DNA of 64,000 nucleotides, taken from the NCBI RefSeq assembly GCF_963422355.1, contig NC_085098.1:5088265-5152264 (forward strand), written 5' to 3'. Source of the stretch: Corticium candelabrum (lineage: Eukaryota; Porifera; Homoscleromorpha; Homosclerophorida; Plakinidae). This document shows positions 10,601 through 25,600 of this stretch, one piece after another. The notes under the pieces were generated by a model that saw only the letters and a list, made by a program, of their open reading frames with translations, searched no databases and was not told the DNA's origin. Made by a program: the position numbers and the translations under genes. Within the stretch, counting starts at the first letter, position 1, and each line of letters begins with the position of its first letter.

Positions 10601-13600
10601 GCTGCTTTATCAGCTGCATTCGTGTCGCGATTTCAAACTGTTTGTTTCCAGCCTCCAAATACGGATGAATTAGAAGACATTGTAAGCGAGCAGCTGAAGT
10701 TGGCCGATGTTCATTCGAACAGAGTCATTAGAAACTGGCCACGACGAATGGTAAATGCGCACCAGAGGCTGGTAGAGAAGGTATTACCCAAACTGGAGGG
10801 TGAAAAAGATCAGCCATATGCGCAAATAACGCTAAGAGATCTCATGAAATGGGCAACGGGATTGACGTCTGCTGTTCGAGAGATTTTGTCAGATCAACAA
10901 GCTATAGATACGCTTAGCGATGATGTGCTTAACCAACGATTCTTGTTTGAGGGCCAGTGTGTGTACGAAACACGATTTCTTTCTCACTTGTCTCGAATGG
11001 AAATTCAACGAGGTCTGGCCGGTAACGTTGAATTTTTGGCGGTGCCTGTAGCAGACAAAGCGACTACCTTCCTGGAGCTTCGAAGCAGCAATGCATCGCA
11101 GCATTCTGACGAACTGGTGTTTGGACAGCACGTGTTATACAATCAATTTCATGTTAATCAGTCGTCGTTTCATTACACAGGGATGGTACATTTTCATCGC
11201 AAATTGACTTACCGCATCATGAATGAGAGTGGCGGGCTTATGTACTGTCCGTTTCTTGTGCCCGAATGGCATGCAATAGCCGAGAGTTCGGACTCACCGT
11301 CTGTTATTCGCACTGGATTTAAACTGTATGCACGCTATCTTCCCAAGTGCTTTCATAATGATCTGAAACAAATGCTGAGTGAGCTACTGACGCAATATTG
11401 GAATGTTCCAAATGTAACAATCAACTTTGGTGAAGTCTCTCCAGATGCTATGTCTCCGTTTGTAGTGACTCCTTACATAAAGAAAGTATGGATGTACATT
11501 CTTCACGCTCTAAAACACCGCCAACCCGTTCTTGTTGTAGGACCAGAGGGATGCGGAAAATCAGAGCTGATCTTGTGGCTAGGATGTCTGTTAGGAAAGC
11601 AGGTAAATACCTGGTGCGTGACAGCAGACACCGAGACGTCAGACTTGGTCGGTAAAATCGTTCCTAAAAAGCCAGCAGCATGGGTCGATGGTGTTGTGAC
11701 AAAATGTGTAGTGGAGGGCGAGTGGTTGTTGCTAGATAATGTGACGGAGGCCGAAGCTACCGTTCTTGAACGGTTGAATCCTTTGCTGGAGAAGGAAGCT
11801 ATGTGGGTGTTGACAGAAAAGGGAGAGACCAAAAACTTATTCGATCAATTTGGAGATGAACACGACTTCCGCTTTCTTGCCACGGCTACAGTTTCATCTA
11901 ATTCTGATCAGCTAAAAATATCACCAGCAATGGCTAATCGCTTGACAATCATATCTGTTGCTGATTGTGCATTTAATGAAGGATGCTTTATGGACATGTC
12001 AGCTCTATTACTTTATCACGACCATCCTCCCACCATACTCAACAAACAGGAACATAGCTGTCAGGAATTTGATATTCTCAAAGCTTTAGAACAGTTTTTC
12101 TCAGGCATAAGGCGAGGAGAAGGATTGCAGTTTTCCAAATGTCTTGTGACGTTAAGGACATTGGCACGGATCTTATTAGGCGCACATCGCATTTATCAAC
12201 GTTTTTCACCAACGTGCAGCCTATCCCAAGCCATTGTTACTGCATGTGATATGTGCATACTACAGCAACTTCAAGCAGAACAGCGTCAGGTACTCAAAAG
12301 TAACGATGGTCCGTGGGAAGAATTGAAAACTGCGTTGGCATACGTGGACGGTGTCTCCAAACTAAAACCGTTTAATTTTTTATCTGATGAAATACTTGGT
12401 CGCAAGGACTTTGTTCTGGATCGAGAGAAAACGCCAGAACGTTGTAACTACGCCAACATGGTCTTGTTTGCGTACTACACAAAGCTACCCGTTTTGTTAG
12501 AAGGCCCAGCAGCTACAGGAAAAACTTCTCTAGTTGAATTTCTTGGAAAGTGGTTAAAGGAAGAACAGGCTAGCATTTTGTACAAGACTATTAATTCGGA
12601 GTCTACAAGCGTTCAAGACTACTTTGGCACATTTATTCCTTGCGGTGACGGAAATTTCGCTGATTTACGAGGACCTTTGACGACCGCTATTTGTCATGGC
12701 TCCTTCTTCTTAGCAGATGAATTTAATCTGGCTGAACCGTCTGTTTTGAATGCACTCTTTCCTCTTCTAGAAGGACGTAGACTCATTTGTAACCCAGTGT
12801 CGGGCGAATATCTAACTGTCAAGGATGGATTCCTATTTTTTGCAACACAGAACAACGCTATGTATGCTGACAGAAAACAGTTGCCTCAAAGCCTTCGCAA
12901 CAGGTTCTTGCAAGCTCAAGTTGGTGATTTTGCAGAAGGTGAACTAGCGTTTATTTTGAAGCATAGGAAATTTTCTGGTAAAGTGCCTTTCAAATTTTCA
13001 AAGGACACCGAGCTGCTGGAGAAAGCGGCTAAAGCAATTGATGAAGCAGTTCAACGTTCTGGAGTGCTGTTCGGCACCAAATCGACTACGAAGATGACTA
13101 TCCGAGACTTAATCAAGTGGGTAGAACGTTATATATCGTTGGGTCAGTCGAAAATGGTTGATGGCCGTCCCGTTTCATTGGCTGCAGCAGGCCTTACTAT
13201 GCTTGCACCAAAACTGAAGCCAATGCCGTCCGTTCGAGAGTCTGTATCAGTCATCTTGACTGCTATGCAAAGAGCTGGCTTAGCTGACATTCCCGATGAT
13301 CTTCAAAGTGCTTGTTGCAGTTTTTCAAACGAGAATCCTACGCTAAATGATGGCGTCGTCTCATTGCAAGCACAGTTTCTTGGTAACATGCGAGTAGTTT
13401 CAGAAATGAATAATCCTGAGCCATACATGAGATCGTTTGCACAATTGCATATCTCATTGAAGTGCCACGAACCTGTTCTCTTGATTGGCCCAACTACATT
13501 TAAAACTAAATTAGCTCGAGACTACCTTTGCGGATGCAATAAAAAAGGACTTGGTAATGTTGTCGTTGTGCAGTTGTCTTCTGACACTCAAGTAGGAGAT

Positions 13601-16600
13601 ATTGTAGGGCAAATCCATCCATTCCGGTTTCATGCTGCCGTGGGAGAGCTGATTAGGATTGCCAAACAACTATTTGAACGTCTTAAGATGCACGATTTGA
13701 ACAGTTACACATTGAGTACTTTGGAGGAAGCTGGAGAGTTGCTGGACGTATGCAGAGAAAAGTGGAAAAATCAGGCAGGCAATGTTGAAACTGCTACCGC
13801 TGCGATCGATCTTATACAAATGCTGGACGAAGAAGAAATGCGCGCTAGTGAGCATAGGGAAGCGATCACGTCGGAGCTTGTGACGCCTCTCATGGAAAAT
13901 AATTTTTCTGATTTGGCGTCAGACGATGATAGCGTGGAAGATGATCTAAATGACGACATTCGGCAGTACTTCGGCGAACGTAACGATGAGACGACAAGCG
14001 AAGATTCCTATCATATGGATTACAATGAACAGTTACTCACAGCCGACGAGGAGTCTGTCGGTGTTGCGGAAGAAACAGCCGTTGACAAAAGCAAAAACAA
14101 TGAGACTGCTGGTCCTCCTGAATTGGTAATAAGCAATTACACAGAAACATCGAAAACAGAGACGAAAGAGCTGGCTATTTCAATTTCAAGAAACATTACT
14201 GACAATGAGTATGTTGACGACGATTTGGACGACTATGCACCTATCGAGTATTTTGCCAGTGATGCCACAAACTTTGCAGATGAGACACTTACTCCAGGGG
14301 AACGTGCCAATAAATTTGAATTTCAAGACGATCTTTATAAACTTTTTCGTAGGTTGGAAAGTCTTACAGTAGAACTAGATGATGAAACTGTGTCCTTCTT
14401 ACTTAGAAAATATGCCGCCACATTGGAACTTCTTAGGAAAGCTTCAACTAACATCAACAGGCCAGTCTTTCTGTTTCGAGATGGGTCGGTTACTCGTGCT
14501 GTCAAAGAAGGAAGGTCCATAATTTTTGAAGACATTGACTTGCCGTCGCAGGCAGTCGTCGAAAGGCTAAACTCGCTGTTTGAATCGGGTAGGGTTTTGT
14601 ATGTCAATGAAGACGTATCTGCGTTAAATGACCCTATTCAGTCCTCTTCTGCGACTTCGCATTACCTTGGCAACAACGGTATTCAAATGGTAGAGGACGC
14701 TCAAATATTGGCTACAGTACACGTTGACAACTTGTCTGAAAGCATTAACTTAAGCCCGGCCTTGCGTTCTCGGTTCTCAGAAATTCTTGTTCCTCAACTG
14801 TCTTTGAATGATATCGGAATGGTTTGTGAAAACCGATGTCTGAACACAACTGCTTTGAAAGAATACGCAACAAAAGTACAGACTGCAATATTGTTAGTGC
14901 AAAATGAACTGTCCAAACGCGGACTTGCTTACTTTACGTTGAAGGAAGCTATGACTTGGATAACCATGATGGATGGATTAGACCGTTCTCTTAGGAGAGC
15001 TAGAGCAAAGACTACGGCCAGCTGGATTGATCTTTTTCTTGTGGCGGGACGATTGGTTTTACTAGACTCGGTTGCCACTGACAAGAAGGATCTTGTTCGT
15101 ACTGCTATATTAAATAGCTTAGAACATCTCGTCAAAGAGTTTGAAGAGACCAAAAAGGGCACGGTATCAAAAGAAGTACGGAATTGGATTGAAGGTGTTG
15201 AGGATTATGCTAAAGAAGACATAACAGATATTGTAGAAATTGTGAACGGATACATCAAGGTGAAGCAATTACCTATCGCGGCGGCTACAAGCCAAACGGT
15301 GTCAGATAAACTGGGCGACGACTATTTACGAAAGATGTTTCAGTTTACAGCTACAAAAACAAGTTTAGACAATGTCACTAGGATTTTGGCTACGTTAGCA
15401 TCCGACTCTGCTCTTCTTCTTGAGGGTCCTCCAGGGATAGGAAAAACTTCCATTGTGGAGCAGACCGCTAGATTGCTGGGATTCAAAGTCGAGAGAATTA
15501 GTTTTACGAAAGACACATCGGCTGATGTTTTGATTGGATCATACATTCCAAGGGCAGACAAAAGTACTGGTGAAATGGTATTTACTTGGCAAGACGGACG
15601 AGTGCTGGAAGCATATAAGTGCGGTCGTTTCTTGCTACTCGATGAGATAAATCTGGCCTCGCAGGAAGTTCTTGATGAGCTAAAGACAATTGTAGACTCA
15701 ACAGTTTCTCAATATACTGTGAGAGGACTCGATCAAACAGTAAACCGTCACGCAGAATTTAAAGTGTTTGCTACTATGAATCCAACCTCAGTTGGAGGTG
15801 GCAGAGCCAAACTGCCTCAGTCGGTTGAGAGTATATTTGTCAAAGTGCATTTGCAAGAGTACTCGCTAGAAGAAGAAGCACATATATGTGTTGATCAATT
15901 TGCTGCTAAAGGTTTAGTTGGTGATGATGGATTAAAAGAAGAAGATTTACGCAATCTGGTACAGCTGCATCGCGACGTCAAAGAGATGGTCGATCGCAAG
16001 GAAATCGGGAAACAAGGCGGACCATACGATCTCAATGTACGAGACCTTCTGAAAATGAGAGACGTATTATACGGAAATATCTTTTCTCTGCGGTCACATC
16101 TGGAACTCCACGGAAACGAACGACAATCGAAGGCAGCACGACGAACTTTTGTCAATGACAATGCTCGTATTGCAGCACTACGAACAGCAAGTGATTTGGT
16201 GTACAGCAAACGATTTCTCAGTCTTGACGACCAAAGGAAAGTTATGAAGGTTGTTGACAAGTTATTTCCGGCTGTGGGTATAGCCAACAACATTGTTCAC
16301 GACGTTACTATCGATATGAAATTGCCCAACAGCGTTCGGATTGGGTTTATGTACTTGACGAAAGGTCACGAACAATCTCCGTTTGCTCCCCTTCTTCCAA
16401 CAACAACACTGAATCAGCAACTTCAAGTTCTTGCATCAGCAGTTGTCAGTGGGCGTGTGGTGTTTTTGCAGGGGCCAACATGCTCACGTAAAACTTCTCT
16501 TGTTTGCGAATTATCGCGTCTGTGTTGTCGCAAGCTTCACGTTATACCGCTAAGTGAAGATACTGATACCGACAGCCTCATTGGTCACTGGACACCACGT

Positions 16601-19600
16601 CGCGTGTTCAACAGTTCTATTCTTTCGATCGATAAGTGTTGCTCAACGTTTTCTAAATGCTTAAACTGTTTGCTGAGTTTGGGCTTGTTGTCTACTAGTA
16701 CGAATGACGTGCGTGTAGAGTTGCTCCGTTATGTCGCTAAGGCGATGAAGCAATTTGAAGAGGTACGCTCCGAAAATGCTGCAGTCTTGATAAACGCTTT
16801 TACTACACTATGGAAAGCATATCAGCATCTTGTTGAAACATATGAGATGAAGAAAGAAGAGGCGACTTTTGCTTCAGTTAGAAATTATATGATTAGGGAG
16901 CAAACATTTATAAATAGCACAGTACAAGTACTGAAACAATTAATTTCTACATCAACAGCCAAGAACACAGGATTCGAGTTTGTTGAAAGTACACTCGTGC
17001 AAGCTGTTCGCAAGGGCGATTGGGTTTTGCTTGACAACTTATCTGCAGCTTCTTCCGATGTCATAGAGAGAATCTTGTCATTGGCAGAATCTCCATCGAA
17101 ACTTCATTTGTTTGAAAGTCCTCAAAATGAGACACTGTCTACTGGGAATGGAATTAGTTCAGGGTTTCAACTGTTTGCTACTGTTAATCCTACTCGTCAC
17201 ACACAGACGCAGCTGTCGTCTGCATTTCTTAATCGTGTTATCATTGTTCAGCTGCCACAAGTTGATAATGATGCATTGGCCAAATTCCAGCGGTCGCGCG
17301 AAGCTTCTTTAATTGATACTGAATTGTACAAGATTGTTGTTTCGCAAATGCAGAGCGTTCCTGCTTGTCAAGCGTTGGCAAGAACACTTGTTAAAATACA
17401 TTGTGAATTGCGAGATAGGTGGTTTCGTGGCAATTTGAAAACTGTCGGTGGTGTGCAGATAACGTTTCGAACAGTCTTAAGAACTTCTCAAGAAATTGCT
17501 CACATGAACCGTTTAGGAGTAAAACCGGTCAAAGCTATGGCAAGAGCTGTTGGACAACACTATATTAAATGCATCAAATTAGAAGGTCAATTTGATGTTT
17601 TGGGACTTCTTGGTCAACAACTAGATCTAAAACACACAGAAGAAGATTTACAGCAACTTCCTCAACGAGATGACAGTTGGCTAGTTGAGTCTCAAGCGAG
17701 GGTACTTACATTATTGCCAAATATTCAGACTACCCTTGCAAACCTTGTCAGGTTTGTTCTCGAATGTTTATGCTATTTTTTGAAAGCTTTGTTGAAGGAC
17801 AAGACCAGAAACAAGGATGTTTTGTCGGCCATAAATGCAATCTCAAAAACAACTGATAATCTACTGACACATATATCAGACAACAACGAGCTTAATGGTT
17901 GCCTTGCTATGATACGTTCGCGTTGTCATTTAGTGAAATCAAAGGAGCAAAGACATGCTTTTTCAGAGTTGGTAGATGCAGTCGAGCAGTATGTCAAGAC
18001 TTACGGAGAAACATCGGTATCAAGGTTGTCATACAACGCAAAGGATGCTTCAGAACTAGCATCTGCTGCAGAGAGTGTAAGAGCAACTCTTCTTGCCATG
18101 GGAAGTGAGATAGAAACTTGTATATTAAACTCTTCGTTTGAAGATGCTCTCCATAATCTTAACATTGCTGAAGACGTCGTAAGCATTATGAGATTAGCAC
18201 AAGAAACTATCGATCAGCACGCATGGTTATCAGAGTATTCATTACAGTTGAGCGAGAGAAACAGAGAAACTGCAGCGATACAAACTGGTCTGGATAGTGT
18301 TCGAAATGCTATATCTGTGTGTTATCAGCACGCTGCTGTGGTTGACGGTGTCAAGAAGCCTTTGCAACTGCTGAATGTTGCTATTGGCAATCTGAAGCGA
18401 AACTTTGGTGGCCACGCCACAGAAAGCGCTACAATCTTAACAACAATTCATCGTATACTTCAAGAACGGATTACCGACAACTGTGATCGAGACAGGCTAC
18501 TTGAATTCTTGAATGATTACAAGCTGCTTCCAACGCAAAACGTTGCACAATTAAAGTTGCTTCTTTATGCGATCGAAATGCTTTTCGTCTCAAGCTCTTC
18601 TGTTCCTCTCGCTCTTCGTGAACTGAGTGATGTTGAATCGACTGATTTAGTAGAGAAACTAAAAGATCTGTCATTACTTGAGTGTGGTATTGACATTTGT
18701 GAGAGATTTCAAAGTTTACTTTCGGACAGATTAGTTCCAGTGTTGAATAAACGATCGTCTATACATAGCGCACAGCGCACATTAAATAGCAATGTGATGT
18801 TGCGCGCTGACGACGACAATGTGAGTAGTGATGAAATTGCTGTGGAGCGTGACCAGCACATCCTGGAAGAAATGCAGTTAGCATATGAAGTACAAAGAAC
18901 GTCATTTCTTGAAAGTGATGACACTCAGTTTGTTCGAATGTGGTACAGTGAGGCAATCAGGAAGATTCACTGTAGCATTTTTCGAATTTTAGCCACGGAA
19001 AAACTACCAATTGACACCGACAGTGATAAATTTCTAAAGCTTTTTCTACAACTTAAGCCAATAGAGCTGAAGCGGTCTCTTGGCCCTTTGTGGATAGTGG
19101 TATTTTCTGAGTTGCATGACTTTATTTGGAGTTCTACCACTTCTTCTTGGGATGTGTTCTTGATTTCGTCCGACGCTGATTTTAAAACAGAACTGCCGAA
19201 ACGTTCATTGCATGAAGCATTGGTGTTTGTGGCTGAAGAGGAAGAAGATAATCGTTATTCCTTTGGCGTAGTTATTTCAAACAAGGCCAACAATATGGTT
19301 TACGTTATTTCTTCAGAAAGAAGAATTAAGGCAAGTCGTTCCAATAAACTGTTGGATCGCGTCGTAAGAACATTTCAAGCTCATAATTCTCGTGGCTCAA
19401 ATCCAGTGCAAGTGATAGATATACAAGTGTGCACAGAACGTGCTCAGCTGAATTATGAGACTAGCTTGCTGCCTGTAATAGCTCTTAAAGGATTTTGTTT
19501 TAGGAGCCCTGTACTTGAAATCTGGTTTGGCCAAGAAGACGTCACTGGATTGGAACGTAGATTGTCTGGCTACTGTCAGAACTTGTTAGCTGTTTTAAGG

Positions 19601-22600
19601 AGATCAACTTCCGAAGTCACTGTTCGACACCACGTATTGCAAGTAGTCAACGTAGTTAGTGATCTCAACAAAGGTTTCTCTGGAAATTTTCTAAGCACGT
19701 CAGTAGCTAACAAAAACACAGTGAGACATTGCGAATCTCTTAGATCGCAAGTTGTTAAAGTAAAGAAGGACCTTAAACAGGAGTTGGATTGCTTTGTAAG
19801 CAGTCTTATTCCACGAGATGTACAGAAATGTTTCCAATTTTTGAGAAAAGTGGATCTTGCCATTTCTACCCACCTTGCTTGCAGTTCACGCAGTGATCTT
19901 GTGAAAGAACGTCTACCGAAAGATTTGCGTTTGTTGGAAATGCTGCAGATGCGTGGGAAGCAAAACAGGAATTCAAAAGAGTTAGCACAGTGGGGTTTAG
20001 TATGGGATGTAGTTCGAAAGATGTTTGATGCAGTCAAAACGCTTGTGAATGAGGTTTTCCTGACGATTGACAGTCAATCAGGTAAATGTAGAGTATCAGA
20101 GAGTGCTTTCACAGACCTGCAATCCAGTTTGGTAATTGGAGATTGTAAAGATGCTTTGTCGTACATTTGTGCTAAATATCAGAAACTTCAATATCACTTC
20201 TTTAATGCTATGAAATCTATTTGTAAATTGGGCAAAGAGGGATGCGATGTGCCTTCTAACAAACCATTTCGTGCTCATCTTCGACAAGCACTGAGTGCTG
20301 TTGAGAGCCTAGCCGAGTTCCTTCACATCACAGGACAAGATCAACCAAGCAAAATGAGGGAGACTTGCCTTGGGCTAACGGAAGCAGTAAATGCTTGCTT
20401 AAATCCGACTTTAGAAGAAAAGACTTCTGACTACGTAGAGCTTCATCAGAAAATAATGGAAAAAGACTTGGAAAGGTTTATTGCTAAGTTAACAGACATG
20501 CACTGTGAGGTTCGTGACATAGTTGTAACTTCTTCTATCGGTAGCCCTCTATTGCTGCCAATGATGCTAGATATGCGGAAGTTCGAACGCATTCTAGTAG
20601 CAATTCGTCAAGGGCAACACAATCCTGATATCCATAGTATCGAAAAGCCGATCTTCCTTGATTCGCTCATTCAAAATTATAGAAAGGAAATTGATACCTT
20701 GCTCAAGTCTCAAAGAACGGATAATGACCGTCCGTCGCCTCTAGTGTCGAAAGAGCAAAAGAAATTGAGAGATATTACTGAATTGCCAACTACAGCTACC
20801 TTGACTTCCAACGATTGTGAAAGTGCGGAGGCTCTTGGTGAGTTACAAGATACTTGTAGAAAAACTTTAGTCTTGTGTGAAACGGAAGACTTTGTCGACA
20901 TTCAAGAGATGGACAGAAAATTAACCGATTTGGTTTCGTTTTGGTTTTCACAGTCTTGCTGGGAAAAGATCTACATCGTGAGTAAAGAACTTCACGATCA
21001 AGTCATGAATTATGTGGAAGACGACAAGGCTAAGGCTGTAATGGAGAAGCAAGTTCTTATCGCACATATGATTAGTGATGTAGGCAAGCAAAGAGAGCAT
21101 TCGTCTATCGTAAGGAAGTTGTTGTCACGAACATCTCTAAGTTCAAGCGACACGAAGGACATCGTCAGTTCGGTTTTGCGAACCCTGCTGGGAAATCGCT
21201 GGCATTTTTGTTGTTCGGTTAATAGTTACTGCAAAGAAGGTTTATTTGGCTTTCGCTCACTGAGAGATGTTTGCTCGTCCGTGGCAAGAAATCCGTTGGT
21301 GCAACAGAGATTAAAGCTCGTTAACGCGACACAAATTCTGGACATATGTTTAAGTCGAGGTGATCTGTTGAGGTCTCAGCAGGGAGTATTTGATGACGAC
21401 ACAGTAACGCGACTACGGCCTTACAGTGTCACGATGACAGACTTGCATTTCTTGCTAACGGACGACGACAGTGAAGGTTGTCAGTACTTATTGAACTGTG
21501 AAATGGAGCTAGAAAAAGAGCACTTTGTTTTGGATAGTTGTGACTTGACAAATTCGCCATATTTACTTAAAGAGAGTGAAGAAGTGGAATTTGGAATGGT
21601 TCGTCCCATCACAATCCTACTTGATGAATTGTCCAACGAAAAACAGTGTTGGATTGGGCAGTTGAGAGAATTTCACTTTGAGTCGTTGCGTTTGTTTATC
21701 AATACTCTTCACCAGTTTTTTCAGGCTCAAGACGTTCCAGTCGCAGATGTTATTCGTTGGTCATACCGGTCACTGTCAGAGCTACCGGAGTATAGCTTGT
21801 TAGTTGCAACGACTGGAGTGTCCAGTTGCTTGTGGATATTACAAAATGTGCTGACCAAACTGCTGGACAATGATAAAAAGGATTTATCTTCTCTCTTTTT
21901 ATTACGGGAAGACAACGACTTGGTAACGAAGACAAAGCAAAGGCTGGACATGGAGATTGGCGTCGGTAACAAGCAAACGCATAATTTTTTCACGGCACAG
22001 AGGGAGCCACATTTGGCCTTTGCAACTGACCATACTGTGAGACAGGATTTCGAGGTTGACGGAGATGATGCGGCAATGGAAGTCAAACGTTTGTTACCTG
22101 ACCGTATACAGGTAGCTCGCTGCATGAATATTAGGTCCGCACTACGTGATATATCTAACTACTTGACTGCGTTTAAAGAAATTTTCTCTAAAGTCTTGGT
22201 AGACTTGTGTCAAGCATACGATTCTGCAACAAAGGTTGATCTTGATGCAAGGGGTATGGACACAGATTGTCTTTCCAACAACTTTGCATTGACTGGCGTT
22301 TTGCTGAAAAACGCTTTGAAGTATACGCATGTGAGAAGGGCATACCACGATGGGCTCAAAGAAACGTCTCAAGTACAACGTGCCTCATCCAATAGCGATG
22401 CAGCTGCAGTTCAGCAAGCAGTGTCCAAAGTTAATGAGTGTTGTTACAAAATGTTTTCTAGAGAAGCAGAATCACCAAACTTTTGCAAGAAATTTCAAAC
22501 ATCGATTCAGTTACTAGCTTGTTGTATTCAGAGTTTGTGCGCAAGCATTGACGATATCGAACTTAAAAAGGAGGGACTTACTAGGTATCACAGCGGTAAA

Positions 22601-25600
22601 GTACTCGAAGAGCATTGTTTTACAGCAACCAACTTCGGTGACAGTGTCAAAGAAGTGTTTTACGAGCTTTCACAACAGTGTTCTCAGTCAGTGGCCGACT
22701 CGTTAGTTGTGATGAATAAAGGACAAGTTGCTTTAAAGCTTGCTGTAGAACTCAGAGAGAAAGCATCTGCCGTTCGTACTGATTGTTCTGCTTTAGGAGG
22801 ACACTACTCATATTGCTCATCTTTGATGCTGAAGTTAGTAGCGATCGTGTTACTTGTGGTCGAGAGACGACAAAAGGGAAGCAGTGACATAGACGAGCTG
22901 CGGTGGTGCTTACAAAGACACGATCCAATGATTGCAGACAAGTATTCTGGCAAAGAATTGAAGGCTGAGTTCCAAATAATGTGTAACGAAATACGAAGTG
23001 CAGAGCAACAACTCCATCGGCCTCTGGAAATTCTGCTGCTCGATTTTGTCGGAGATCCATTTGTTGTAGCATCAGCGGACGCATATACGGCAGAATGGTT
23101 ACAGAGAGATGTGTGTGATATTTGTTTAGTTGGAGAAAGTATAGGAAAAAATCTGAAGTGGTTTATGAGCATTCCTGATGTAAGAAAGAGAGAACTACAA
23201 CTCGTGGAAAGCTCATTGTCAATATTAGCGAGTGTGATGCAACAAAAACTTGATGTTTTGAACGATTCTTATGCAATAGAGACAAAAGGTTTGAAGAACG
23301 GGTACAAGTTGCTGGGAATAATTCATCACCTCTTTATCGAATTGAAGGATCGCAACAATGTTCAGACTTCGTGGAACGTACTGATGGCTAATGTTACTCT
23401 TTTGGTTCGTCAGATGCACTCCTCAACCCTAGATGCTCGCTTGAGTCAACTCAAGCAGTCCTTCTTTTCAACAGATATTGTAGAGAACGATTCCACTCTT
23501 CTCATTATGCATCTATTGGATTCTGCATATACGAGCTATCAAAATATGACGAGTTCGGAAACCTCAGAACAGTCTGTTGACGTTATGCACCTAGTTACTT
23601 CGTTCCTCTTTGAAACAATATTGACAACAGGACGTGTGCTGCTAAAGGACGTCAACGAATTATCTCATTTTCATGATCTTGCGTTTGACTTTTCCTTATT
23701 TCTGGAACAATTTGTAAAAATTTGTAATAGGTTTGAAGTAATGTTGAAATGGCCGGTACCAACTATTAACGTAACGGAAACATTAGGACAATCAGTGGAA
23801 CCACACGTCGTAATGACAGAAACTCGTGTAAAGGATGCAGTTTGCGAAATCTCTGCGTTTCTTTTGAAATACGACTCTTTGATTTGGACAATGATGAAGA
23901 ATGCAGTGGTATCATGGCTAAGAGAAGTCACTACTAGGAAATCTACAGAAGCCAAAATGTTTATTTCCATCGAGAGAAGGCTACGTGATCTTGAAGTTAC
24001 GTGGACAAAACATCTTGCCAGGATTGAAAGCTGTGTTGCTACTGATCATGGAAAGCTGAAGGGCACTAACTTCTTGCAACGTGCTCTTACTTGGTTGCAG
24101 AATTCTTTATTAAGTAGAAGATCAGACGATCAGGAAGAGTTGGAGTCGTATTTGAAGTTAAGAAAACAGATTGAAGGCGAATTGACATCAGCTTGTCGTA
24201 AGGTGAAAGAATTGTTGGACTTTCATCCGGACAAAAGTGACAAAATCTATGCCGATGTTGTAAAGCAATTGTTATTTGCTGTTGAAAAATACAATGACGA
24301 GGTGTCCGCTAAAGAAGGAGACAGAGCTGATCTATTCTATATTGAAGAATTTGAAGTTGTTTTACGTATGGTTGACCTGCATATTACAGGTAAAGCGACA
24401 AGTGTTAGTCTCTGTTTAGGACACGAACAGAAACTTCCTCAAACATCTTTGCCGTACGTTTCTCAGCAACAAAGCATTTGTGTGACTTTGGAAGAACTTC
24501 CTTCAGTGTTGCTTGTTATTGTTGGAGAGGAGCATTGTTTTGTGATGAACCAAGATGTTATTGATATTATTAAAAATGTGGCGACACCTAAACATGATAG
24601 ATTTTTTTTGAAACTGTCACGTGAAGGCGGTAAAAAGGATATTGTTTCTACTCTATCATGCGAGTACGAATTTTGTTTGGAGAGAACGTTTGCTGCAACT
24701 TCAAATCACCCTAACGACTGCTACACGGATTGCTCTCAACAGGCAAAAGACACAACGTCTTTAGCTCACACTACAATCCATACGGCAGATTGGAGCAATT
24801 TTTCTCGTGTTCGGAAAATAATCGGTTCAGAAAGCGACAACTTGTATCGGGTAGAAAAGCATACTTTAGACAATTGGGACGTCAACAGGACTGCCGGTGG
24901 TGGAGCCAGGACATGCATTGATAGTCTTTTTAAAAAAGCAAGCGTTGCCATAACAAATGCTACTCGAATGGTTAGCGATCTTCAAAGCCAACCGTTTTCT
25001 CAAATTGAAGAGTATTGCATAAAGTTGCTTGACCTGTTGCCTGCAAACATTGAGGATGACATTAGGACGTCTCGCTTGCATCTCAACATACTGACTAAGT
25101 ATAGAGTACCACAGATTCCCTCCTATTTTCCAAGTGGAACACTCCCGGAAACTTTAACGGCATGCCTTACTTCTTTGAAAGAAGTATGTCGAGAAGCGTT
25201 GGTCTTGGCAACAGCAGATCTATGCACTGCAAGAAACGTTCAATTGGGGCTAATGTTGGTTGCCATTCTGTCAGGTAAATCCGACGAAAACGACCATTTT
25301 CGAAAATTAGAAAGTATTTGTGAAAGACTAGAATCGTCAAAATGGCTAAATGAACTTCGCAATCACGACACGTTTCTACAGTCGTCAGCTGTGCTGTTTG
25401 AAGGCCTAACTACACTGGCAAGCTACTTACTCAGAAAGAGGATTTCGTGTTCTAAACTGTGTGAGAAGTTTGCAATGTTTCGGGCACCAGAATTGGTATC
25501 TCGAGAATTAAGTAATCACCTTATATCTCTTTCTAGACGAGAGCCAGCTCTTCACTTTTTTCAGGATGGTTCTGGTTTGAAACCATTAATCAACCTTTTT

